NCBI RefSeq assembly: GCF_019175385.1
Contig: NC_083338.1
Location: 69,510,712 to 69,574,711, forward strand
From: Lycium barbarum
Taxonomy: Eukaryota > Streptophyta > Magnoliopsida > Solanales > Solanaceae
Length of the DNA stretch: 64,000 nucleotides
Reading direction: 5' to 3'
Below, one piece after another: positions 1 through 9,574 of the stretch. Under the pieces are notes generated by a model, which was given only the letters and a program-made list of their open reading frames with translations, was not told the origin of the DNA and ran no database searches. Position 1 is the first letter of the stretch; every line of letters starts with the position of its first letter. The translations under genes were made by a program, and so were the position numbers.

Positions 1-382
1 GTTTGTGAATTTTATGAATATCTTGTGAATATTATGTGTACATGGTATGGATTCCTCCGATGTGTGTGTCGTAATGATTTTGATGGATAATGGATAGGGA
101 AATAATAAGTTTTGGTTGGAAATGCAAGTTTAAAACAAAAAATAACTCGTTGTGTCGAAAGATGGCTAATAATGCCATAGTGTATGAATTAGTGTTTATT
201 GATGTTTGCTGTTGTTTGGATGTTTTCTCTGGGCTGTTGTGTTGAGGAATTGAGCCGAGCTAAGTCTCGGGGATGTCGTATATACAGAGGAAATGCTGCC
301 GAAATTTCGGTAGGCAATTATGTGTAAAGATAGAGTATTGAAAGAATGAAACTAACCAAATGGTAAACTTGACCATTTCCAG

Positions 383-433
383 ATTTTGGACGAAATTTGG
401 ATTGACGCCGAGCGAGCATAAGGCGCCATCGAG
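383..433 (+). other. 51-nt exon-like block in LTR
   Basis: The block is preceded by TTTCCAG and followed by GTATGTG, which match plant 3' and 5' splice-site consensus. Its length is exactly 51 nt, as in several other LTRs here. Splicing is inferred from the motifs and has not been shown. Confidence 0.5.
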
Positions 434-1089
434 GTATGTGAAGCACTTCTATACGCTCCTAGGCATGTTCTGGATGTGGTAGGCTCGGCCGCGAGCCCTA
501 GGTCCGACTCCGTTCCCCGGAATTCGAGACGGAAAACCGCTCCAATTCCTTCAATTCAATTGAACCTATTTTCTTACAAATAGCCCTTAAAGTGAGATTT
601 TGTACAAAACTTCCCCAAACGGAGTCGGAACACTTCCGAATGAGTATGGGTGACCTCATAAGGTCAATCATCAGTAATTTACGTATGTAGCCTCGGGTTG
701 GTCCGAGGTGGGCCCACAAGGCCCGATACTTCCGGTACGATTTTTTTTAAATACTTCTGTTTTGGTCCGATCTTCTCCAAAAACTTCTGAACTATTATTT
801 TGTGAATATTATGGATATTTTTGTGTAATTTATACAATATTATTTCTGAACATCCGAGCATCCCATTCTGATAATCTGTCGTGCCTTCCTAACTAGGATA
901 TGAGCGCGTGCTATGCATACTATCTGGATATTCTGATTTTGGCTCGCCGTTTGGCACCCTTCAGTTTGATCGAGTCTATATGTTGAGTCTGTAGGTAGGT
1001 GGTTTCTCATTTATCGATTCGTGTCTGTCTCAATGCATTCCTTCACTGCGACCCGGGCCAGGTTCTGTTATCGTGCATATTTCTCTGCA

Positions 1090-1260
1090 TTGTTCACCGC
1101 GTCCCTCGGCGTACGGGCCGGGATCTGTATGTCTGTATGATCTGTGTATGGGGATGGCGGCCAGGATGGCATATGATCTGATATGATTCTGTCTGTCCAC
1201 CGCGTCCCGTACTAAGAGGGCCGGGTTCTGTTACCGCGCCCCCAGACAGGGCCGGGATCT
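1090..1260 (+). repeat. LTR minisatellite, ACCGCGTCCC...GGGCCGGG type
   Basis: About three degenerate copies of a unit containing ACCGCGTCCC, a short spacer and GGGCCGGG, each able to pair CCC with GGG. Related repeats occupy the same LTR interval at 33140-33572 and 36590-36865. Confidence 0.55.
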
Positions 1261-1359
1261 GTATGAATATATGCGTGTGCCATCTGTATTTATAAAGCAC
1301 ACGCCTTTGTATGATTTTGTATGACTCTGTGCTACTCTGCATGCATAATTCTGTCCGTC

Positions 1360-1570
1360 ATACTACTGTCTGTCTGTCCGTCTATGTTACGACTATTTCT
1401 GTTTGTCCGTATGGCTTCTGCTTCTGTATGTCCGTATGGATTCAGATTCTGCTCGTCTGTCCGTATTATGATTTCGTCTGTCTGTCCGAACTATAATTCT
1501 GTCCATTTGTGTGTAACACGATCCTGTATGTCTGTCTGGATCATAACTCTGTCCGTCAGTTTGACTTATG
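1360..1570 (+). repeat. Cryptic CTGTCCGTATG simple repeat
   Basis: A low-complexity stretch built from repeated CTGTCTGTCCGTATG-like words within the LTR. Open frames through it are repeat artefacts; no gene is supported. Confidence 0.6.
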
Positions 1571-1643
1571 ATTTTGCCCGTTATATTTCTGCGACTCTAG
1601 TTCGGACTATGTTTATATCTGTTACGTTTCTGCTTTACATACT

Positions 1644-1710
1644 CGGTACATTTTCCGTACTGACCCCCGTTCTTCGGGGGCTGCGCTACATGCCCGCAGG
1701 TACAGACGCA
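1644..1710 (+). promoter_or_regulatory. Conserved LTR double hairpin with GCAG/GTAC
   Basis: CGGTAC and GTACTG can pair around an ATTTTCC loop, followed by CCCCC/GGGGG around TTCTT and then GCAGGTACAGAC. The same series occurs in nearly every LTR of the window, about 400-600 bp before the LTR end. Function is unknown; the last motif could be a splice acceptor. Confidence 0.6.
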
Positions 1711-2142
1711 CCAGGTGATGCGCCGCCCGCGTAGGTTTCCGACTCTGCTACTTGAAGAGCTCCTTTGACTCGGAGCATATATCTTTGGTATATATATCTT
1801 CTGTCTTTGTGTACTCCGTATGTCTGTATATTCTGGGTACGGCGGGGCCCTGTCCCGTCATATGATTCTGTATGTCTGTAGAGGCCTGTAGATAGATGTG
1901 TGGGTTACGGGTTCCGTCTGTATGTTAGCCCTATCGGCTTATCTGTAAATGTCTGTGTGTTCAGGTATATGTATATATATATATGTATGTTACGCGCACG
2001 CCGTATTTGTATCGGCCTACTTCTGTACTTCTGTTTTGAAAAAAAAAAAAAAAATCTGTATGGTTCGAGTTCGATCAGGTAGGTACGTATGGGTGCCCAG
2101 TTAGGGTACCAGTCGCGGCCCACGGGGTTTGGGTCGTGACAC

Positions 2143-5100
2143 TTTATTGTAGCAAAACAGGTATATAAAGAATGTTCTGTAATTGTATGTGGCCGAGACA
2201 CTAAGGTAGATCTGGTGGAGTTAGATATGATCGAGTTCGATGCTATTATGGGTATGGACTGGCTAGCTTCCTGTTATGCTAATGTTGACTGCCAAAATAA
2301 GGTAGTTCGTTTCCAGTTTCCCGGGGAGCCAGTTATAGAATGGGCCGGTAATACAGCATCGCCGAAAGGTAAGTTTATTTCATACCTTAAGGCGAAGAAA
2401 ATGATCAGAAAGGGTTATATTTATCATCCGGTTCGGCTACAAGACTTGATAGCAGAAACGCCGACTCTTCAGTCAGTTCCCGTGGTTAATGAATTTCCAG
2501 ATGTGTTCCCAGAAGAGCTTCCAGGCCTTCCTCCAGAGCGGGAGATAGATTTTACTATTGATTTGCTTCCAGATACTCAGCCTATATCTATTCTCCCGTA
2601 CAGAATGGCACCGGCAGAATTGAAAGAACTGAAAGAGCAGTTGAAGGATCTGTTAGAAAAAGGCTTCATCAGGCCCAGTACTTCGCCTTGGGGAGCCCCG
2701 GTATTATTTGTGCGTAAGAACGACGGGTCGCTGCGTATGTGTATCGATTATCGGCAGCTGAATAAGGTAACCATAAAGATTAAATACCCCCTCCCCAGAA
2801 TTGATGATTTGTTTGATCAGTTGCAGGGCGCCAAATATTTTTCGAAGATAGACCTTCGGTCAGGCTATCATCAGGTACGGGTACGAGAGGCCGATATTCC
2901 TAAGACAGCATTCTGGACCAGATATGGGCATTATGAATTCAGAGTTATGTCGTTCAGGTTTACTAATGCTCCTGCGGTATTCATGGATCTAATGAATCGG
3001 GTATTCAGGCCGTTCTTGGATATGTTCGTAATTGTATTTATCGATGATATTCTGGTTTATTCTCGGTCCGAGGCAGAGCACGCAGATCATCTGAGAGCGG
3101 TATTAGGGGTACTTCGGCATCAGAAATTATATGCAAAATTTTCTAAATGTGAATTCTGGCTGGCTTCAGTGGCATTCCTGGGGCATATTATTGCAGCTGA
3201 TGGTGTCCGGGTGGATACACAGAAGATTGAGGCCGTGAAGAATTGGCCCAGACCCACGACGCCCACAGAGGTACGTAGTTTCCTGGGGTTAGCAGGCTAT
3301 TACAGAAGATTTGTGGAGAAGTTTGCTTCGATTTCAGCGCCTTTGACAAGGCTAACTCAGAAGGGAGCTAAGTTCCAGTGGACTGATGCTTGTGAACGAA
3401 GCTTCCAGTTGCTGAAAGAGAAGTTGACTACCGCCCCAGTTCTGACTCTTCCAGAGGGACCCGATGGATATGTTATTTATTGTGACGCTTCTGGCGTGGG
3501 ATTAGGCTGTGTATTGATGCAGCACGGCAGAGTTATAGCTTATGCTTCCCGGTAGCTCAAAAAGCATGAAACGAATTATCCTACCCACGATCTGGAGCTT
3601 GCAGCGGTAATCCATGCTCTGAAGATATGGAGACACTACTTATATGGTGTTCATGTTGATATTTACACAGATCATAAGAGTCTCCAGTATATTTTTAAGC
3701 AGAAAGAGCTTAATTTGCGGCAGCGGCGGTGGCTGGAGCTATTAAAAGACTATGATGTGGATATTCTGTATCATCCGGGCAAGGATAATGTTGTTGCAGA
3801 TGCACTTAGAAGGAAATCTATGGGCAGCTTAGCAGATTTACAGCCAGACAGGAGAGAGATAGTACGTGACATTCATCAGTTGGCTAATCTTGGGGTTCGT
3901 CTGGCCGATTCTAGAGGTACACGGATTTCTGTCCGAGGGGTTTCTGAATCATCCATTAAGGAAGATATTAAGCGGCACCAATATGAAGATCCTGTGTTAG
4001 CTCGGTACAGAGACACAGCCCATGAAAAGGAAAAGACTCCGTTCGAGTTTACACCAGACGAAACCTTACTATACAGAGGCAGGTTGTGTGTACCTGATAT
4101 TGTAGGGCTGCGGCAACAGGTTATGGGCGAGGCACACTATGCTCGCTATTCTGTTCATCCTGGGTCTACGAAGATGTACCATGATCTTAGATGCCTATAC
4201 TGGTGGGATGGCATGAAACGGGATATCGCAGAATTTGTCGCCCAGTGTCCAAATTGTCAGCAGGTCAAAATTGAACATCAGAAACCGGGTGGACTGTTAC
4301 AAGAAATGGAAATTCCGACGTGGAAGTGGGAGATCATTAATATGGACTTCATTACAGGTTTGCCTCGCACTCCACGGAAGTATGATTCCATCTGGGTTAT
4401 TGTTGATAGGCTGACAAAATCAGCCCATTTTCTCCCCGTCAGAACTACTTATTCCGCTGAGGATTATGCCAGACTGTATATTAAAGAAATTGTGCGACTT
4501 CATGGAGTTCCTATATCTATTATCACTGACAGAGGTGCCCAGTTCACGGCGAACTTCTGGAGATCTTTTCAGGAGGGATTAGGGACTCAGGTGAGTCTGA
4601 GCACAGCATTCCATCCTCAGAGCGACGGACAGGCCGAGCGCACTATCCAGACACTTGAAGATATGTTGCGGGCCTGTGTTATTGATTTCAGAGGTAGCTG
4701 GGAGGATCACTTGCCATTGATTGAATTTGCTTATAATAACAGCTACCATTCCAGCATCCAGATGGCTCCGTACGAAGCTTTGTATGGCAGGAAATGCAGG
4801 TCACCGATCGGCTGGTTTGATATTGGCGAGACAGAGTTAATCGGCCCAGGTATGATCCAGCAGGCAGTTGATAAGGTGAAACTTATCCGGGAACGACTAT
4901 TGGCAGCCCAGTGTCGACAGAAATCATACGCTGATAAACGACGTCGTCCTTTGGAATTCCAGGTCGGTGATTGGGTATTTCTGAAGGTATCGCCTATGAA
5001 AGGCGTAATGCGGTTCGGTAGAAAGGGTAAGCTTAGTCCGCATTATATTGGGCCTTATCTGATTGTGCGGAAAATTGGAAATGTCGCCTATGAGTTAGAT

Positions 5101-5454
5101 CTGCCATCAGATTTGGAAGCGGTACATCCGGTATTCCATGTGTCTATGCTCCGCAAATGCATTGGTGATACCTCCAGAATATTTCCTGCGGATGATATTT
5201 AGGTAACGGAGCAGTTATCTTATGAGGAGCAGCCCGTAGCTATCTTGGACCGCCAGGTAAGAAAGCTCCGAAACAAAGAAGTAGCCTCTGTCAAGGTGCT
5301 GTGGCGAAATGATAATAGGGAGGAAATGACCTGGGAGGCCGAAGAGGAGATGAAGAAGAAATATCCCCATTTGTTCCCGGTGCCCTCAGGTAATTCTAAA
5401 TCTTTGCTTAATTCCATTGCGATAATGAATGTGTACCATTTGTGCTGTCTATAA
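2143..5454 (+). pseudogene. pol: Ty3/Gypsy Tekay pol (PR-RT-RH-INT-chromodomain), broken
   Basis: Polyprotein gene of a Tekay-type chromovirus, coding for the enzymes that reverse transcribe and integrate the element. The frame opens at 2143 in the distal protease (IMGMDWLAS). RT follows, with FIDDILVYS near 3040; its usual FGLTNAP reads FRFTNAP. RNase H starts at CDASG near 3482. Integrase has the H-H-C-C zinc site ([15 protein letters not shown], 4150-4260), catalytic D and D ([15 protein letters not shown]) and the downstream E in [13 protein letters not shown]-like module ([20 protein letters not shown]) and chromodomain (VLWRNDNREEMTWEAEEEM, 5300-5350) close it. In-frame TAG stops lie at 3553-3555 and 5200-5202, both where CAG is expected. 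The 5' half with gag is outside the window. Confidence 0.93.
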
Positions 5455-5535
5455 ACAGAAACTCCCCCGAAGCCATTTCATACCCTATAAGATTAATTTA
5501 ACATTCGGGGACGAATGTTCTAAAGGGGGGGAGGA
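5455..5535 (+). other. 3' untranslated end and polypurine tract
   Basis: After the chromodomain stop comes a short untranslated stretch with the inverted repeat AACATTCG-GGGA-CGAATGTT at 5500-5519. The G-rich polypurine tract AAAGGGGGGGAGGA (5522-5535) ends right at the LTR. The tract would prime plus-strand DNA synthesis in an active element. Confidence 0.88.
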
Positions 5536-5734
5536 TGTTATATCCCGTGTTTTCACACGTTGGAAAAATTTGGAGATATCCTTGACTTGTAAGAAATAAG
5601 GTCATAATTAATTTTTATTTGACATAGGAGTTGTGTATGAAAGAATATTAATATGGAAGTGTCGAGGAAGGCTAAGGGAAAAACATGGAATTTCGGAAAT
5701 TAGCTTCGGGAATTGCAAAAATAAAATTTGTAGC

Positions 5735-5868
5735 CAATTGGGCTTGTAAAATAAGAAGTAAAATGAGGCCCAAAAATTTTGTAGGTTGCCGGCCAAGCCA
5801 ATGGCCCAAGCCCATGATTTTATTAATACCATGTGACAATTTAATTAAGGGACTATTATATACATATG
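5735..5868 (+). promoter_or_regulatory. LTR promoter: TGGGC motifs, GCCGGCC, TATA
   Basis: TGGGCT, GGCCCAA, TGGCCCAA and GCCCATG words cluster at 5738-5815 around a GCCGGCC, upstream of a TATTATATACATA box near 5854-5866. TGGGCY (site II) words are known plant promoter elements bound by TCP factors; their use here is inferred. The same arrangement recurs at 11640-11730 and 42478-42525. Confidence 0.55.
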
Positions 5869-6102
5869 AAGGTTCAAGAAAAGTTAGAAGAGAAAGAACA
5901 AAACAAAGAGAGAGCAAGAGAAAGGGGTTTCGGGTTTGGCCTTGGAAATTCACCCTAAAAACTCTCCCTCCAAAAATTAATTTCTTGTTGAATTCCTACT
6001 AATTCAAGGTCCCTTTTCAACTTGGTGTAGTTGGTTTGGAAGAAAGAGGCCTTGGTTCATCAATTTGATCATTTTTCCAAGTGAAGAAGACTAGAGAAAA
6101 AG

Positions 6103-7010
6103 GTAAGAATTTATCCCTTATTCTTGTGTTATGAAATCTTGTTTGTGTTGTAGTATGTGGAAATGTGTTGATTGTATGGAGAAATGGAAGGTTGCAAAGT
6201 GGGTGTGTGGTATATATGTGTAGCCGTGTGTATATTTATATTGCATAGCCATAATGTGTTGAATTCATGTTATATTCTAGTTGTGGTGGTAGTGAAATGC
6301 ATATTAGGAATGAAAGTTGAATGAATTGAGTTGAAGTTGATAAAAAGAGTATATGGCCGTGTGGTGTGGAGTGTGTGGAATGGAAATGGATTAAGTTTGT
6401 TTAGTGTGTTAGTTGTGTTATTGTGATTCCTGCAATGTAAATGGAAGTAGAATGATATGAGTTTGCTTTGAAATGGAATGTAGAAACTTATGTCGCCTTA
6501 GTATGATTTTACGACATTATGAAAATGAAGTTATTAGGTTGCAAATTATGATGGGTATTGATGAATTTGGAAGATGGAATCATGTTATGAATATGTAAGT
6601 CAAGGATTAGAAGTTTCGAATGCGTTATGACTTTGGCGGAAAGTTTGTATATTATGTATACCGTGTGTATAATTTGAGGAAACGATATGAAATGCTTCTA
6701 AACTATGTTATGATGATCTAGATTGATAATGAATGTGAAACCCTTGAGATTGGTTTGGAAATTGAAGTTGAAATGAAGGTTATGGCATCATGTCGGCAAG
6801 TAGAACTAGTGGTGTCATATTGTGTTTCTAATGTTTGTAGTTGATGTTGATGTTGTTGTTTGGGTTGTTGTTGATGAGTTTGAGCCGAGTTGAATACTCG
6901 GGGTGCTATATGTATAGGGGAAGTGCTGCCGAAATTTTGGTAGACAAATATGAGTTGAATTGAATTCGTAGCATCTATAACTTACAATTGGTAAATGTGA
7001 CCATTTGCAG
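6103..7010 (+). other. Candidate LTR leader intron 1
   Basis: It begins AG/GTAAGAAT and ends TTTGCAG, 908 nt, and the interior is T-rich. It holds CCGAG...CTCGG at 6885-6901. The same donor and acceptor words bracket a divergent interval in the other LTRs (for example 11960-12737). This is a motif-based prediction. Confidence 0.45.
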
Positions 7011-7061
7011 ATTTTCTACGAAACGGGGAGTGAGCTTGGATAGACTTAAAAAGCTCAAAAG
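7011..7061 (+). other. 51-nt exon-like block in LTR
   Basis: The block sits between TTTGCAG and GTATGTAAAG. It starts ATTTT and contains CGAAACGGG, also seen at 12738 and, antisense, at 44493. Length is exactly 51 nt. Confidence 0.5.
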
Positions 7062-8132
7062 GTATGTAAAGCTACCCCGATCCTTCTTTTGGCATGCCTA
7101 AGTGTATTAGAATCGAGTTCGGGCCTCGAAAGACTTTCTGCCCATCGGAATCCGCAATTGAAAATCTCGCTTTTTTCTTCAGTAAGATTGAGCCCTTTTG
7201 GTTTGTATTCTTGATAATCATGCAAACTTTCCCTAAACTACTTGGAAATCTATAGAACGTCCGTAGAACCTTTGTAGGTGACCCCATAAGCTTAAAATAT
7301 GTAATTTGAGCCCACCGCCTTGCTTGTCCCGAGGTGGGCCCGCTATTCCCGGTTTTGCCCTTATTGTACTCTAGTCTTACTTTCGAGCGATTTTTGAAAG
7401 AAATGTTTTGACTACCATTCTAATTACTTAACAAACATTGTTTTAAATATTCCATTAAGTCTGATAAATTGTTTTGACACTCGGAACGACTTCAGAAAGG
7501 TTATACTCAGTAATTCACTATGATATCCGAAACACATTTATTATGATCCCTTCCGACTTCATTGGATCGGTTTGTTTTTTATATGCCTCATCGAGTCTAT
7601 GGAAACATTTATGATATTTTAATTGCATTAGTCTCTCACTACTCCATTCGTGGATGCCCCAATGTTTCCCACACTGAGCCCGGGCTAGGATATGTTGTCA
7701 AGCGTGATCCTTTGCATTGTTCGCCGTGCCTCGATGTGAGGGGGCAGGTATATGCGTACATGGGTTTGTGGAGTATGTTGTGCCATGTACGCTTGTTCTG
7801 ATATGATTTGCTATGGACATCTGATATGACATATTATGTTACGGGGTTATGCCCCTATTCTGATTCTTCTGTGTTGTGGCACCAGCGTCGGGAGGGTGGC
7901 CACGTTCTGTCTGCCGAGTCCCTTGGCAGGGGCCGGATTTAATATGACATATGTTTCTGTACACACTCTGCATGTTTTGGAAATATGTATTTGATACTTT
8001 GGATTTTCTACTCACTTTTCTGTACGTTCTGTACCAGTTATGATTCTGTTTCTGTAATCCAGGCTTTACATATTCAGTACATATTTCGTACTGACCCCCT
8101 TTCTTCGGGGGCTGCGTTTTTATGCCGCGCAG
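7062..8132 (+). other. Candidate LTR leader intron 2
   Basis: A 1,071-nt interval from GTATGTAAAG to GCGCAG/GTACAG. It contains diverged minisatellite words and the double hairpin (8075-8111) just before the putative acceptor. Equivalent intervals occur at 12790-13810 and 32310-33752. Confidence 0.42.
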
Positions 8133-8633
8133 GTACAGACGACAGGTTTGCTGATCCGTCCGCTTAGGATCATATTCTGCTATTTTAGAGCGCCTTCTTA
8201 CCTAGAGCCCATCTTTTGGTATAGTCTGTCACTACTATATATATATATATATATATTCTCGTTCATGCGTACGGTGGGGCCCTGTCCCGTCATATGATTC
8301 TGTCGGTCTGTTTAGAGGTCTGTGGACATGTTTGTGGGTTAGGGTCTTTCTGTACAGATGTATGTATATGTCGTGTTTGGGCGATTCTATTCGCCGCGGC
8401 GGTCGGTCCGCATATGTTAAATGCTGCTTTTGTCGGCCCTGTGTGACCTTTGTTGGTATTTTCTGCGTGCAGGGTATATTGGATAGTCCGTAAAACAAAG
8501 GACACCCTGCCGAAATTTTTCTGGAAATTAACTAAATTTGAAATAAAGCCTTGTCGGCTTCTGCTATATACTAGAATGCGTTTGAGTGCCCAGATCGGGC
8601 ACTAGTCACGGCCTACGGGGTTGGGTCGTGACA

Positions 8634-9473
8634 AAAAACCTTAAACAACATGGAAATACCATAAAAATTACCTTAGATGGTGTGGGAATGAATATTGAGT
8701 GGAAATACTTCACTTGAACCAAATGCTAGTTCTCCTCCAATGGAATTTCTTGTGGTCCTCTAACCCTTGGAAGCTTTCTAACACATAAACACTTGATTCT
8801 AGTCTTTGATCTTTGTGTTCTCTTGGACTTGAGTGGAATATGCTTAGAGAAGGGGTTTTGAGCTCTCAACACTTGTAGAATATGAAAAATGAGGTAAAAG
8901 AACCCAAGGCATCTATTTATACAAACACTAAAAATCTGCCCGTCGGGACTTCCATGGACATTTATACGGTCCGTATAGTATTGTACGGTCCGTATAAGTG
9001 ATCGTGGTTCACCAACCAGAAAATCATCTCCCTGCTGGGAGTTATACGGACACCTTATACGGACCGTATAAAGTTATACGGACCGTATAAAGTTATACGA
9101 ACCGTATAAGTGGTCGTATAACTCCAAGTTCTCTGAAATGGTTTTCGTCGTTTCGTTCGATCTCTAATCCTTATGGAACCTTCTTAACACTTGTATAATA
9201 CTTCATTAACCATAAAATAGGCTCTATAGCAGCCCTTCAAAACATCACCACATAAACATTAGCTCAATCATAGCGGAACCTTTCCGAACACGACTTACAT
9301 TTCGCTCCCTTCAACAAACTAAACTTCACATATTCGTAGGACTTTGGAATCTTATTGTATGAACCTCAAGCTATCTAATCCTTTGCTTAACCCCATAGGG
9401 ATTTCATGATCACCTTAAGTTCACATTATCCTATCCACAAGGCAACACGTACGGAAATTTCCGAGGTGTAACA
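8634..9473 (-). mobile_element. 3' LTR of minus-strand Tekay element, truncated
   Basis: This matches 19398-20086 closely and continues to the LTR start, TGTTACACCTCGG on the minus strand, at 9473. The part left of 8634 was displaced by the plus-strand element. A TATAAATA box (minus strand, 8914-8921) lies downstream of a cluster of TATACGGNCCGTATA palindromes. Confidence 0.88.
8963..9109 (-). promoter_or_regulatory. Five TATACGGNCCGTATA palindromes upstream of TATA
   Basis: Copies lie at 8963, 8983 (first base changed), 9056, 9075 and 9095 (one mismatch), the last three spaced 19-20 bp. They sit 40-190 bp upstream of the TATA box. The partner LTR has only three copies (19729, 19749, 19822). 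Symmetric, clustered and promoter-proximal words suggest a transcription factor site; this is inference. Confidence 0.55.
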
Positions 9474-9509
9474 TTCTTCCCCCCTTAAGAACATTCGTCC
9501 TCGAATGTT
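9474..9509 (-). other. Polypurine tract and adjacent palindrome
   Basis: On the minus strand, AAGGGGGGAAGAA (9474-9486) directly precedes the LTR and is preceded by AACATTCG...CGAATGTT (9490-9509). It is the priming site for plus-strand synthesis in the minus-strand element. Confidence 0.85.
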
Positions 9510-9574
9510 AAGTCTTCAAAGAATCTATAAAAATTTCGCCAGAGTTTCCCCTATAATATGGCACTACCATCCTA

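Larger units (their letters stand above)
1..2141 (+). mobile_element. Tekay-type LTR, 3' part, inserted in pol
   Basis: This is the downstream part of a long LTR whose start lies left of the window. It ends in GGGTCGTGACA at 2141, and a protease reading frame resumes at 2143. An exact LTR terminus abutting the interior of a gene points to a solo LTR inserted in pol; CTTTA at 2142-2146 is the candidate right duplication, and the left one is not visible. It carries the blocks shared by the other LTRs: CCGAG...CTCGG at 255-270, the palindrome CCGAAATTTCGG at 299-310, a 51-nt exon-like block at 383-433, and the double hairpin at 1644-1680. An alternative is a 5' LTR joined to pol by deletion. Confidence 0.8.
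5536..8633 (+). mobile_element. 3' LTR of plus-strand Tekay element
   Basis: The LTR runs from TGTTATATCCC at the polypurine tract to GGGTCGTGACA, 3,098 bp. Past its end, sequence of the minus-strand element's LTR resumes at 8634, so this element was inserted into that LTR; AAAAA at 8634-8638 is the likely duplication. The first 330 bp are promoter-like, and the rest shows splice-like motifs at 6103, 7010, 7062 and 8132. I see no gene in it. Confidence 0.9.
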
